Below are positions 30,201 to 42,951 of a DNA stretch of 64,000 nt, in pieces. The DNA lies in NCBI RefSeq assembly GCF_036785885.1, contig NC_092312.1, forward strand, positions 21,780,001 through 21,844,000, written 5' to 3'. The DNA is from Coffea arabica (taxonomy: Eukaryota > Streptophyta > Magnoliopsida > Gentianales > Rubiaceae). Both the position numbers and the translations under genes were made by a program. Position 1 is the first letter of the stretch; every line of letters begins with the position of its first letter. The notes under the pieces are model-generated. The model did no database searches, was not told the DNA's origin, and saw nothing but the letters and a program-made list of their open reading frames with translations.

Positions 30201-31326
30201 TGTACCTTGAAGCCCATGCAGTTGGGATCTCTGCTACTGGAATTGGTTGCTTTTTTGATGACCCTGGTATAATTGTCTTTTTGACATCATGTTTCATTTG
30301 GAGGGTCTACTTCGTTTTGTGTGTGTGCATGTTTGTTATGCATCCTCTCATTCAAAAGTTCCATTTCCGAGATCATGCCATCTGTAATGGATGAGCTTCT
30401 TAAAATCCGAGTTAACACATCACTGAACCATAAATCAGGGATCCATATATGGGATAGTTTGTAATTGTATCCGAACTGCAGAATTTGTAAAGGCAAAATG
30501 CTCTATTTTTGTATTTAGTCCAATTTCATCTATGAGGTATCAGCTTTATATCTTGAGCACCCTACCTATGGACACAAGAAAATCCACGATTCATAATTTC
30601 CTCCCTTTATTTTTGACAAAAGGAACTTCACTCTTTCCTTGATGTCCCATTGCCTGTAAGTTCTAAACCTTTCCTCGACTTCTTGTACCCAAGTTTCTGA
30701 TACCCCGGTACTCTACCAAATGTCATTAATGGTTGCTTACTCTTAAAGTGTCATCTTGGGGCATTACATGTCTCTCCTCTCGCTCTTAAATTTTCCAGCA
30801 GAGGAGGGTGGGACTCAAGAAGCTTTTTTGTGTTTTTTTTTTTGGGTTTTTGTGTTTTTTTTGTTTGGGGGGGGGGGGGGGGTCGTCTGAACCCACGACC
30901 TTTAATTCCTGGAGTTTCAAGCTTAGCCACTAGACCAATGCCTCGTCAACCACCTCTCATCTCTCGGCCACGAACTCTGCTAAATTACATTACTGAGATT
31001 ATGAGAAAATGTTGGTCTGGTTAGCTAATGTTTTAACCTTCATGTTAGGCTTTTCTTATTGAGGGTGATTTATTTCCTTTGATTGTCCTTGGCCAGATTA
31101 GTATGCTAGATTTATTTGAAATAGGTTCGAATTTTGGGAAGAAGGAATGGTTTATCTTGGGATGTTTCTTTGACGCTGTTTTGTTTCATTTATGTCAGTA
31201 CATGAAGTTCTTGGGGTACGAGGATCGAAGTATCAAAGCCTTTATCATTTTACAGTTGGAGGCCCAGTTATTGACAAGCGTATAATGAGTTTACCAGCAT
31301 ATCCTGGCCCAGGCGTTGACGCATGA
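27294..31326 (+). CDS. plant protein with two nitroreductase-like (SagB-type) halves
   Basis: Exons 27294-28904, 30077-30266 and 31199-31326 sum to 1929 bases in frame, giving 642 residues. The first half carries YHNQTKHNFNNYARGP and WSLRVNPSSGNLHPTEAYI, the FMN-nitroreductase pattern of SagB/ThcOx-type oxidases. The second half starts again with SLREVVRKRRSAVDMDG and ends in LGQVLYLEAHAVGISATGIG, then CFFDDPVHEVLG, the usual C-terminal nitroreductase block. Bacterial SagB proteins oxidise azolines in peptide natural products; the plant homologue's substrate is, to my knowledge, unassigned. The N-terminus is His-, Leu- and Pro-rich and could be a plastid transit peptide. The ATG at 27294 was chosen over one at 27021 because conservation-like sequence begins well after it; a start at MSTAAS (27420) is also possible. 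The final intron acceptors are clear. Confidence 0.85.
30826..30990 (-). mobile_element. possible tRNA-derived SINE in an intron
   Basis: On the minus strand, TGGTCTAGTGGCTAAG resembles a pol III A box. About 35 bases later GGGTTCAGACGACC resembles a B box, followed by a run of about 16 C and an A-rich tail. The order and spacing fit a tRNA-related SINE inserted antisense between exons 2 and 3 of the nitroreductase-like gene. No target duplication was confirmed and no second copy is in the window, so the call is tentative. Confidence 0.35.
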
Positions 31327-33256
31327 TGAGAGGAGATTAGAATGATACTCAGCTCACCCCTTTCTGCAAACCTTATACATACTACTGAGACAAAATCTGC
31401 ATCAGGCAGTATTGTTGATTCTTTCCCTCTGTAGTTAAGCTATCATTCTCCTCGATTATTGTAAATGATGTAAATTTATAATGTGTCTGGTCAGTTTATT
31501 CACATAAACGAAGATGATCTGCAACAAGTCTTCTCCTACGAATTGTGGTTTGCTGCACGCATACTGAATTGTACTGGCGGAGATGGTTGCCTTGAGCTTC
31601 CCCAAAGGATGTCAAGATGGTTTGTGTATAGCAAGCAAATTGCAATAATTTTTGCCTTTGTGACTATCAGTACGTAAAAATTATGCAGGAAGCAGATTGC
31701 AATGAAACAAATAATGAGAAAGATACTTCCTTGGTACTTTGATACTTTAGAAGGGTTCGAAAGTCCACCTGATGCTTGGAGCTCGCATTGAAGTGTTAAT
31801 CAGACTGGAAAATTTTTGAAGGAATACGGCTTAAATAAAATCCTTCCAAGTTACTGCTAACAATTCTGTTAAATGGATTAGCTTCAATTATTACAGCACA
31901 ATATGCCAACAGGGAGAGTATTTAATGGAAAATTTCCCATGAGAAACCAAGGGATCTCCCAACGAACCTGACTTGGCCAGAAACGAGTTGGAGAAGACAT
32001 CGCAAGTGGCTAGCTAGGAACACTCGACCTGTACGGGTTTATGACATTGCCGCCTCATAGGCTGGAGCTTTCACTGACATCGCACAATTGAAGAATTAAA
32101 CCATTGCAGGACATTTATCATTGCCCGGTGCCTGGGGGTTTATTGCAGGGACGAGGACATGGTTAAACAATAATGATGAATTTATTGAAAAAAATCATAG
32201 TTTGTTGAACATAAAGAATTGCGGAGATCGAACGAGTTTTATTGTAATTGTATGTTCCAGAAAAGATCCTATCAGTATCAGCTCTGCTGCTGGAAATCAT
32301 ACGATTTACATATGGGATGAAAGCTGTACTAGCGTCATCTTGGTCTGTTACTGTTTCACCTCCATGCTGTGAGTATCAATGCCTAATCAAACAACTAGCT
32401 TGGAACTCGGCAGAGCTCATCTGCTTCTAGCTACCAAACTGTGGTCGCACCCTGCACGCGGCACTGAATGATTGTCTATAGTACACTTCAACAAGAAAAG
32501 AAGGATTTTGTCGTTATACACCTTTTTCATTTTATAGGCTTAGACTACCCTTTCTGCATGGAGGCTGAGGACGAATAGGTTAAGCTGTTGATAATACTCC
32601 TCAATTCCCATATCCCAGCCAAACTGGATTTGAAAGTTAAAAATTGCCTCCTTCCAAGGCTGACACAGGATAAATACTCATCTTTAAGACATTAAATCTC
32701 TACCACACACAGGACCTTGCATGTTGATTTGCAGAGGAAGTCACCAGCTAAAGAAAATCCATCAGTCTTGGCCCGAAAGAAAATTGCAGATGTGTGAATC
32801 ATAATTGTCCCTGTCCTTTTATGCAGAAATCAGAATTTAACAAAAATCAGTGTTTTTTTTTTTAATTAAAAAAAAAAACAATTAAAATGATTACTTACCT
32901 CAGGTATGCCAAACTGATACTTCAGAGAAAAAACAGGCGAGATTCACATGTACGGCAAACTACATCGTCATTCTTCTGATTCGTGACTTCAACAATTCTG
33001 ATTAAAATGTACTGTCTCGTTACTTGTAGATCTACACTTAAACACTGTCAGACAAGTTGTTCTACCACCAGGATTCAGCGCCTTCCATAATGAGGGCAGT
33101 TGGTTGCAAGCTATCTTCCCAAATATCTTCCTGATTATTCATTATGTTTGAGCATAACCAGTTCAATAGCCCTCATCAAGAATGACAACACCCAATGAGT
33201 GGAAATATGTCCAATTGTCAAGCGACTGGCTTCATAAAGAGTCTGATGTCTCCGAT
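31327..33256. other. convergent 3' flanks, no gene seen
   Basis: This lies between the stop codons of the nitroreductase-like gene (plus) and the Ycf20-like gene (minus). It probably contains both 3' UTRs. Several open frames of 60 to 80 codons occur, but none has recognisable motifs or splice continuity with the neighbours. Confidence 0.5.
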
Positions 33257-34145
33257 CTAGTACTTGAAGGAATCAAGAAAAAGACCAAGAGAAAGTCCAG
33301 CTTTCCAATAATTAAACATGATGATTAAGCCCCTCAACTTGCCAATCAAAGGCAGAGAAGCTTTATACATGAGAGCTCCAATTCCCTCCACTACAGCAAC
33401 GGCTAATGCAGCAGATAGAATATCCCAGTCACCAGTTTGCCCAATAACAGTGGCAAAGGCGGTTGCACTGTAAAATCCCACCAAGAAGAAGAGTAACTTC
33501 ATCGGGAAATTCTTCCTTAACTCCCTGATTCTTGTTTCTAACTTGGCCCGAATGGCTTGGATAGCCCTAACAAGTCGAGTTCCACTGCTGCTATCATCTG
33601 TAGGGGAAGAATTTAGCCTGTCACCATCTGCAGCGCTTCTAATAGACCACTCCCAACTCCTACATGATTAAAGTTGGAATTTTTAATTACATGCTAGAAC
33701 TATGTAAATTCCTCATGGTATGATTAAAAGTACATACAACGTTTACCTAGTGACCTCATGCCAAAATGGAGCATTTTCTACTCGTTACATCAAGAGAGAT
33801 GAAAGAATCTATATGCATGCCAAAATTTCAATATCTTTGAGGAGTCTAGCATGAAAGACATACATGCACACATCACAAAAGAATGTTCATACATTGTAAA
33901 TGGCCAAGTCAGAAAGTAATAGTTATGTGCGGTTACAAAGAAACTCACATGAAATTGTTGAATACAGAAGGACGTGCCAGGTGAGAGAGAGGGAAATGAC
34001 GATAGAGCATTCTGCCAAAAGAAAAAGCAGTTTTATTAACACGAAGACCAAGGTACACACCAGGTGGGCTTGATCTTGGGTCTTTAGGAGTAAGAATTGT
34101 GGAACTTGTAGGATAGCCAGTCGATGGTATTTTCCTGGCTATCAT
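33257..34145 (-). CDS. Ycf20-like (DUF565) plastid membrane protein
   Basis: The C-terminal exon 33257-33659 encodes a hydrophilic segment, ELRKNFPMKLLFFLVGFYSA, and then ATVIGQTGDWDILSAALAV and LRGLIIMFNYWKAGLSLGLF, ending DSFKY. This is the plant Ycf20-like family, whose Arabidopsis members (for example NPQ6) affect non-photochemical quenching. Exon 33949-34145 (AT joined to G at the splice, making MSWEW) gives a Ser/Arg/Pro-rich N-terminus typical of chloroplast import. Total 600 bases, 199 residues, with two or three membrane segments. The ATG at 34145 was chosen because an acceptor-like CATGCAG lies just upstream; an in-frame ATG at 34304 would give 252 residues. A probable non-coding first exon ends at 35536 with a GT donor. 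Confidence 0.82.
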
Positions 34146-34304
34146 GGAGAACCTGCATGCCAAACCTAAAATGACCACATCAGTACGAAGATAATCATGA
34201 ATAAGAACTGATGAATGGGATCGATCATTTCTAAAAGATTTCCTTTCCCACCTGATGATGGTAATAAGAAGAGAACAATTGAGATCATTTGCGATCAGAA
34301 ACAT

Positions 34305-37100
34305 GAAACTGACATTTCCGACTTAAATAAGAAACAAGACACTGACAAACGCTTGGAAAGTTTGACATAATAAATGCATTGTATCAGAAAAAGGTTGAAA
34401 ATTGTCAAATTTTTAGGAGTAATGACTTCTTAAAGAACCATCTGCTGTATACATTACTGTTGTGCTCTCTTCTCCCTTATACTTCATATATAGATGAAAT
34501 CAATGGATGCTATGTCAAAAAGATATTACAAAACTGAGATGCCATTTGACAAAGGATTTTTAGCTTCAAAACTTCTGCTATATACAATTCAGCAAGCAAG
34601 CAGATGAGACAAAGGATGGCAGCTAATCAATCAATAATCAGTTTCTCAAAACATAGGAATGCAAAACCAATGCTGAATCCTTAAAATTGCAAGTTGTTTC
34701 TGCAACATTCTTGGTAATTTTGGACATGCCTCAGGAACCTTCAGAAGATTGCGACTCATTCAACAGTTTATCACCAAAACCAAGTGAACTCAGTAGATGT
34801 CAATGGGCATGTCTTGCAATTAACTGGCTATTATTCCCTTTGAGATATAAAAATGAGAAACCTCTAAATACAGTCAGTTTGATTTGGGTTTTTTCTTCAT
34901 TCCTCATACAAAATTTGCACGTTTTAATAGCCAAATTGGTTCTTACATCAACAACCGTGACATTAAGCAAGAATGACAGATGTTATGTAACTTCAGTTAC
35001 CAAAATACACTAAGCACTCACAAATGGCTAAGTCATTCATCCTCTTCAAATCCGTATCATTCCCACACATCTTCCGGTAGCCTCCAGCAGAAAATTCAGA
35101 TCCCACTCTTTCTGAGCACAAGAATTTACTCTCAAACTCCCTCAACATCACTCATCCACTTAAAAATTGAGGAATAAAAAACAGCATAAACCCATGAAGA
35201 CTTACTTAAAATGCAACATCAATTTGTAAAAACCTGTTCTTTATTAAATTCTTGGATTTCTTCTTGTCTATCAATCAGTTAATGTTCCTCTACAAATACA
35301 CGAGACACAGGCAGAACAATTCGAGACCAAACCGAAAAGTTGCATTGATATTAAGGAGCATATAAAGCGCCTAACTTTACACTAGCTTTTCAAAAACTTG
35401 GCCAGTCAAACATTGAACCGAATTGCAAAAGTCTTTATCTATTATCTGTCTTTAATTATAAGGTACAAAAGTTCAGACATTATAATTGCATGAAAAACTT
35501 ACAGACTTTTCGGTGGGAAAGAATGGTATACAAACCTTCTGCCACTTGGGTTTTGGCTCCACTTTCTGTTTTCCTCTGTGGGATTTGATAAGAGAGGAGA
35601 GGAGCGGGGAAACTGAGAACTGAGAAGACCGCCAGACACCACCTCTGCATTTCTATTTCTTAAACATGCCCCCCACCCCCGTTCCTCATCTTAGATTTAT
35701 TCATATTATTTAAAGCGCCCTTTACATTTTAGAAATTCATCACTTCCCCCTGAAAGTTACTGAACTGAACTTCTGTATATGGCATTTGAAATTTTAATTT
35801 CAGCACTCTTAAGTCTCAAACTGGAACTAATTTTCATTATCATAATTGAGTGTCTGTCAATTTGCTCAAAATATACTGATCGGACATCAATTGATTCGTA
35901 CATATTAATTTTGTATTTTTGAATAATGTGGTAAGCATTAATTAAATTTTTTACTTAATCTTGAATTCATCATAAATAGACTAGGATTTATTAATTGAAT
36001 TAAATTATATATTAGTAGACACCGATAAACTTCAAATTTCAACTCTTAGTCCTAATCTAGCACGAGTTTGATCCTGGAGTTAGAATTTTTAACTTTTTTT
36101 CTTTTTTAGAATCTATAAACCACAATAAGTAATCAAATCAATATCAAAGTAAAAATATGGAGCATTAAATTTAGTGGATTAACGAATTTGCCCTTCTTTA
36201 TCATTTTTCTTCATTTATTTCTTTTTCCTTTTTAGTTTTTATCGTCAATTGACAACTAATCTTTCTTGACTTTTTTTACAATTGTATTTATAAATGAGCT
36301 TTTCTATTTAACCCTATTTTCATTCTATTATAAAATTTAACATGTTAATTTGATTTTTAAGAATCAATTCATCATCATGTGTTCATTTAATTTGAATACT
36401 TGATTAAATGGGCCTTAATCTAAAGGTGATGTATTTTCATTGTATATGTACTTTTATTGAACAAAATCCAAAGAAATAGAAAGATCAAAATAAAATAATT
36501 TAATCTATTTCCTTTTTAAGACATTGAAAAGAAAATCTTAGTAAACGAAATCAGTATCATGAGAAACAAAAAAAGAAAAAAGCAGAAATTGACATTTTAG
36601 TTACAACATAAACATTTTCTACTAACCAATAAATCATATTCTGAAAGTTTAACTTATTATATGTGATGAATCAATTATTTCATATGAAAATAACATTAAC
36701 TAATAAAATTGATTATTATGATTTGGGAAAAATATACAGAGTACTCCAAATGTACAAAAAAAAAAAGATAGGAGAGAATGTAGCGACATGACAAAATTGA
36801 GAAGGCAAAACAAAACGAAAAAGGAACTCAGCTAGTCCAAGAACCAAATCTTAATGGTAAATAAGACTATTTGTCATGCTTTGATCATGAAAAGTTAATC
36901 AATAACTGACCCATTAATTTTAGGGGCAAGCTGATGATAAAATAATGTCAGAGAGGCAAAGCACAAATTACCCTAATTGTGAGGAGTTTTGTGCAATTGA
37001 ACTTTAAGCGAATAATTTTAGAAAACCGAAAAGAAACAGGCGTGAAAGGAAAGTAGCTTTGCTCCGTTGATTGCTCCTGGGCTGTCTGGTGGGGTTTAAT
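34305..37100. other. Ycf20-like leader region and AT-rich divergent intergenic DNA
   Basis: About 35536-35650 on the minus strand looks like the transcribed first exon of the Ycf20-like gene, with a CAGAAG/GTTTG donor and a leader intron of about 1.4 kb. From 35660 to 37050 the DNA is very AT-rich with no recognisable frame, and it should contain the two divergent promoters. Confidence 0.5.
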
Positions 37101-39710
37101 TTGTGATAACTTCTAGAACAACTCACAGATCAACGCCCTCGATTCCGCCTGTGTTTCTGCCCCTCTTCACTCAGCCAGCGGTGCATATCCGATCAGGTAC
37201 TCGCACCGCTTTCTTCCTCTCCGTCAGTTTCTCTGCTCTACTGTTATGATAAATGATGCATCGTTTTTTATGTTTATGTCAAGTATAGCGAACAAGTTCA
37301 GTGTAAAATTGAGTTGATATGCGACTATATTGACAAATTGTGGAATTATGGAATTGAAAATGTGAATCGAAGGCTTTTATTTTTACTTTATTTTTAATTT
37401 CAGTGAGAAATTTTGATAGGATAGCTGAATGGTTCAGTGGAAATGAATACATTTGACAAAGTAATTATTCAAGAATTTGTGTGAATCATAACATTCAGCT
37501 GATAATGGTACAAAATGCTATCATGATATTTGAACGGGCTTGATGTGGATTTATCTTAAAGTCGCTTGGGAGTGATTGAAAGGGTAAAGAGTTTCAAATA
37601 GTTGTGCTTGCAGCTTTACTGTACATTTATGTGGATATAGTTTCTGAGGTGTGCTAACTAGTCTAAAAGGTAAAGGCTGCTTTTTTTTTTTTTTCAATCG
37701 TGGACATTGTTTTGGGCTATCACCAAATTTATTTTTAGGGCTATTACAAAATTGCTTTAAATAGAAGAATTAATGTTCTAGCAGGTGTCCTTTAACACTT
37801 TAAACCTTATTTATATGATTCAGAAGAAACCTACTAGAAGGATTAGTGGATTTATTTATAATAAATAAAAACAGGAATGATTTGTCAATCATGCAAAGGG
37901 ACAATTCAATGGCTGAAACTTGAGGTGACATCAATTGATGCGCATATTAAGAACAAAAGAAGAGGGAGAGGTGGAAAAGTATGATGTCAACTTTGACATG
38001 TTTGGAAACTTAGATTGGAGGATTTTTACCCTTGTTTTTGAGAGAATTTATGGGGAGATTTTTGTTTTGGAAGCACTTAAAGTTCATAGAAAATTATGCT
38101 TAGCTATTCAGCACAAGTTTAATGATATTGTCATGCAGTGAACCCAAGTCAGGGCTGCAAAAAAGGAGAAAAAAAAAAGGTTGGAAACTTTAGCTTTTGG
38201 CATCTTCCAAAACAATTTTGACACAATTCCTGTCCTGGTTTTCTTCTGCAATTTTTTGGAAAATGGAGTTCTTTCCGAGTCAAATGAGGAATTTTGAGAA
38301 CAAACTTAAAATACACTGTTTACTCTCGCAGTCTAACGTCTTTCATTCAAGTAAACCAGAGAGGACAAGTTACCCAAGAATGTCAGATTTAGAGAGGGCA
38401 AAGAAAGAGAGAGATAGAGAGAATGAGAGTTGAGGATTGCCAAAAACAGTTGAATGAAACACTTCTGTTGACTTACCTTTTCCATCTAGTCATTACTTCT
38501 CCTCACTAGAGGAGAAATGGAAGGACAACATGATGAGGTCTGGGCTTCATTAGTGGCAAGATGGAATTTCCTAGGTGAGAAACTGATTTATGTCAAGATT
38601 AATCGCACATGAATGGGGCTGTAGAATGTTGGCTTAGAACCTCATCAGATGTGAACCAATGAAGCTTGTAAATGACCTCATAATGTTGTCCTTCCATCTT
38701 GTTTGTGATTTTAAGCTTTCATGCACATTCTGCATTATGAGGCTTTTGCAATTCTAGAAAATGAATCATGTCTTTTGCACCTTAATACAAAATTGTTTTG
38801 CAATTTGTCTGCCTTTGCGAGAGAAGGGAACTTACTTTATGTTGGTTTCATGCTTTTACTCCTTGGTGGCATCTTGCATCTGAATTTTTTGTAAGACAGT
38901 TGTCTGAAATGGTTCCCCTCCCCCTGTCCCCAAAAGGGAAAAAGAAACAGAAGCCCTTCCATTACAAAAAACCATTTAAGGGCTGTGGGTACCATCAATT
39001 TTGTAACTGATGTAATTGTCAGTTTTGGCACAGATCATGAGACCAACAATGTTCATGCATACGCTTGCAGTGAATCAAAGTATATTTCTCTCATCTCTTT
39101 TTTGCCTGATAAGCTGGATTGGTGGTTTTCATTGTACTGTAGGAAAACGTATTGCAACCTGTGGAATTTGGCAAAGAAGCTCATTTTTTAGTTCTCTATC
39201 AAGGAGAAAGTTTATTATGCTTTCAAAGCAGATCCAACTGCAGGTACGTGATCTTTATAGGTGTGCTTTTGCATGAGAGACTCATTTAATCACTCCAATG
39301 TCTGCTTATTCTTATTGGGAAATAAAGTATTTTTCAGGAATGGTCTAGCACAGCATCTGCAATAGTAGTCTGTGTTAAAAAGAATATATTTTGTTATCAC
39401 AATTTTGTTATAGTAGAGGATGGATGACATTTTGGCCTTAAAAAAAGGAACAGAAAAGGAAAAGAATGGAATAATTGTGATCTTGACCATCGTGAACAGT
39501 TCTGTTGTTTATCAATGTTTAAAAAAGTGTTGTCTTTTCTGTGTCCTGTTCTTATCAGGTATTTCTGAGACTGCATATTTTCCCTCTTCATTAGCTTTAT
39601 GTATTAATGACTGGATGTCATCATTGATTTTCTCTTTGCAGGCAGATTTTGCTGCTACAACTTTTTCTTAGGTGAAGAGTTCTTGAATTTAGTTCCTGTT
39701 GGAGATAGAT
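37101..39710 (+). other. leader exon and long 5'-UTR intron of the DUF641 gene
   Basis: A GC-richer stretch, about 37080-37195, ends in ATCAG/GTACTCGC, a good donor. Acceptors of the form TTTGCAG and TTTTCTTAG lie near 39641 and 39672, just before the coding exon. Between them are about 2.4 kb with T-rich tracts and no gene. I infer an intron in the 5' UTR, a feature often linked to strong or broad expression in plants. Confidence 0.5.
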
Positions 39711-40979
39711 ATGCAACCCACAGGTGGTAAAGATACCCAACTTCGTGATAACAATAGCCAGAAGGTCCATCCACAACCCATGGAAGAGGCCATAAATCAA
39801 AATCCTGAAGCATTGGAAGCACTAATTTCTAGGATTTTTACAAACATTTCCTCCCTGAAGTCGGCCTACATTCAGCTTCAAACTGCTCATACTCCCTATG
39901 ACCCCGATAAAATTCAAGCTGCTGATAAACTTGTGATTTCAGAGCTGAAGAATCTCTCTGAACTCAAGCACTTTTACAGGGAGCATAATCCAAAACCTGT
40001 TTGTGTCTCTCCACAGGACTCTCGCTTGGCCGCAGAGATCCAGGAGCAGCAGAGTCTATTGAAAACTTATGAGGTTATGGTGAAGAAATTTCAGTCTGAA
40101 ATTCAGAATAAGGACTCTGAAATAAATCAATTGCAGCAGCAGATCCAGGAGGCAAATCAGAAGCGAGTAAAACTGGAAAAGAATCTCAAGCTGAGAGGCT
40201 TGTCAGCCAAAGAATCAGAAGGCTCAGGTGATGAAAATGGTGTCTTTTCTATGGATTTGACCCCTGACCTTATCAAGTCAGCTGTGGAAGCTGCTTATAA
40301 AGCCATTCATGATTTCTCTAAGCCGCTAATCAACATGATGAAAGCTGCTGGGTGGGATCTTGATGCAGCTGCAAATTCCATAGAGCCTGATGTTGTTTAT
40401 GCTAAGAGAGCTCACAAAAAATATGCATTTGAAGCCCATATTTGCCAACGAATGTTCAGTGGTTTTCAGGAAGAAAGCTTTTCTCTGAAACTTGACAATG
40501 TGACCATGGATAAAGGAAGTTTTTTCAACCAATATCTTGCCTTACGTGATATGGATCCTCTGGATGCTGTTGGGCAAAGCCCAGATTCCCCTTTTGGAAA
40601 GTTTTGTCGGAGCAAGTACCTGGTGGTGGTTCATCCAAAGATGGAGGCTTCATTTTTTGGCAACCTGGATCAGCGAAACTATGTGATGGGTGGTGGTCAT
40701 CCAAGGACACCTTTCTACCAGGCATTCTTGAAACTAGCCAAGTCTATCTGGCTTTTACATAGATTAGCAAATTCCTTTGACCCTATGGTTAAGGTTTTCC
40801 AGGTCAAGAAGGGGAGTGAGTTCTCTGAAGTGTATATGGATAGTGTAGTGAAAAATTTTGTTATTGAAGACGCTGACCAAAAGCCTAGGGTCGGTTTAAT
40901 GGTTATGCCAGGATTTTGGATTGGAGGCAGTGTGATACAGAGCCAAGTCTACTTAACAGGTGTGATGGTTGCAGAATGA
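39711..40979 (+). CDS. DUF641 protein, GRAVITROPIC IN THE LIGHT 1 (GIL1)-like
   Basis: The coding region is one exon of 422 residues starting MQPTGGKDTQ. The frame is open slightly upstream, but only from a TTG, so the ATG at 39711 is the start. The N-terminal DUF641 region reads ALEALISRIFTNISSLKSAY, then LQTAHTPYDPDKIQAADKLV. A coiled coil of about 60 residues follows (SRLAAEIQEQQSLLKTYEVM to EKNLKLRG), then the conserved C-half: VEAAYKAIHDFSKPLINMMK, AAGWDLDAAANSIEP, FEAHICQRMFSGF, YLVVVHPKMEASFFGN and PGFWIGGSVIQSQVYL. Arabidopsis GIL1 links phytochrome signalling to loss of negative gravitropism; paralogues are poorly characterised, so the precise role is open. It is probably cytosolic, with no signal peptide or membrane segment. 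Confidence 0.9.
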   Translation: MQPTGGKDTQLRDNNSQKVHPQPMEEAINQNPEALEALISRIFTNISSLKSAYIQLQTAHTPYDPDKIQAADKLVISELKNLSELKHFYREHNPKPVCVSPQDSRLAAEIQEQQSLLKTYEVMVKKFQSEIQNKDSEINQLQQQIQEANQKRVKLEKNLKLRGLSAKESEGSGDENGVFSMDLTPDLIKSAVEAAYKAIHDFSKPLINMMKAAGWDLDAAANSIEPDVVYAKRAHKKYAFEAHICQRMFSGFQEESFSLKLDNVTMDKGSFFNQYLALRDMDPLDAVGQSPDSPFGKFCRSKYLVVVHPKMEASFFGNLDQRNYVMGGGHPRTPFYQAFLKLAKSIWLLHRLANSFDPMVKVFQVKKGSEFSEVYMDSVVKNFVIEDADQKPRVGLMVMPGFWIGGSVIQSQVYLTGVMVAE

Positions 40980-42951
40980 CTTTTGTTTGTACCAGTTGGA
41001 GTTCTGTCAAAACCTGCATGTATGTGCTGTGTTAATTTCTGTGTTATTTCTGTATTTGGTAAAATGTTTCTGTTGTATTATCTGCATTTGCTAAGTTGAT
41101 ATGATATGTGATTGAAGTTACTATATTGATATGAGGTGTATTTTGGTCTTCTGCCATTTTCTGATTTGACGGCGACTCTTTTTCACACACACGCACAACA
41201 AGAGAGAGGCTATTTACCTTCTGAGCGTTGGCAGTTAGTTTTGTGCTTGATGTGGAGTTTCCATTCCTAACTGGTAGTATTATGCAGAAAATTCGTGAGC
41301 ATGCATTTTCCTTCTCAGATGTTTTAGACTTTAGAGAGCTTATCAACTTGAAGTAGCTGACAAGGTAAACTTTGCCATGACATGAAGAATTAGCATTCTT
41401 AGCTAGTGAGGTTATACGGACACAATCCTATTCCCATGCTCTGAATGTTCTTTTCCTGTTGAAGAATTGCTACCACATGAATAGGTAAACTGATTATTTT
41501 TCAATGCTCGAGTTTGATGCATGCTATGTCGATAGTTCCTTAAATCTTTTAAAACTACTGCAACAGCTATGCTGTTAATATACTCCGTCTCACTGCATGC
41601 GTGGGTGATTCCTGTGAAATTTGATCCAATTGAGCCTTCTGAGAAGAGCCTCATCAAATTATTCAGCTGTATATTGTTTCAGAATTGGTACGATTAATCT
41701 CTCTGGTGTAACTGCATGAGACCCACCGTGTGCACCTAAACTATGATTTTAAAGCATGGGATCTGTTTCCCCAGATATTTCTGAAAAAAGGGGTGAAGAA
41801 AATTGATGAATTGTCTTGTTGGGAGGGATCTTGTTGCCAATCAAGAGTCAGAAGCGAACGTCCTCTGTCAAACTCTCTAGAAGAACAGAATTGCAAAAGT
41901 TTCTTATTTCGATTTTTAGGCTACAAGAAATTATTGACCTAGTGCAAGATGCGCTATGCATGGACCATGGTGTGTGCTGCTCACAGTTTTGAGCACATGC
42001 TACAAAAGAGGGTCATTAATTATAAAACCTCTAATTTGGACGGGTTGAAAAAACTCCCTTTGATTACATCCAAATCAAGCATGAAAGCTCTTTTTTAACA
42101 GCTGACAATTCACGAAAAGAATTGGAAGCAAAGTTATGTAGGGCACTAAAATTTGAGTGAACATATTATCCTTAAATTAATCCTACCTTGAACCCTTTTT
42201 TTGGTTTGATTTTTCTGAGCAAATCGTTCTTTGAACTTATATGGCAGTCATATTAGAATAAGAGAGTCGCAAATTTACTGTTATATGTAAGCTATGAGTT
42301 TATTTTGAACGTCAGTTAGAATGAGTTTATGGTACAAAAGAAAATGTACCACAAGGGGAAAATTAAGTCAGGAACAAAGATTATTGGGATTTCTTGGGAT
42401 TGAGAACTTGAAACTTTACGCTAACAATAATATCTTCTATTGCTCAAGGGCCAGTTAAGGGACTTGATTTAAAATGATTGGCAGCTGCAAGCTGAAGCCA
42501 CTGGCCAAATAATCACACCAAAGCCAGCAAGATGTTTATCAAGTAAAGCTCTCTTCCTGTGATATTCCTGGCGCCGACAACTTGCCGCAGGCATCGATGG
42601 CGCTGCTTAGCATTCATTCTTGGTCAAACCAAACCATAGGCGTTCAAACAATAATATAATCTATAGCTAACGCCATCGTTTTAAGATCACTGGGAGAATT
42701 AATTAATTAATTTCAATGACATCTACAGCAACGGATATGCACTACAGCTGTTGAGTCACAATTAATGTTAAATTGAGTACAGACAAAATAAATGCAGGAA
42801 TTAATTGAACATTTGAGATCTCAGAATTTAGAGATTTTGGATTTGAATCGCATCTCCTTTCTTCATTTTTTTAATTCCACTCCTTTCCTCCAATAAACTA
42901 CCATGTAACTTTTGATTCTTTTATCTTAAATGAATTTTTTCATCCCTTATA
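40980..42951. other. intergenic, no gene seen
   Basis: The first 300 or so bases probably hold the 3' UTR of the DUF641 gene. The rest has scattered open frames of 70 to 100 codons without known motifs, and no splice-linked coding pattern was found on either strand. Confidence 0.5.

Noticed and set aside
31327-33256. A further gene between the nitroreductase-like and Ycf20-like genes
   Set aside because: The open frames are short, lack recognisable motifs and have no consistent splice joins; both neighbours' 3' UTRs should lie here.
39699-39710. Four extra N-terminal codons (MEID) on the DUF641 protein
   Set aside because: The first codon is TTG; the real ATG is at 39711.
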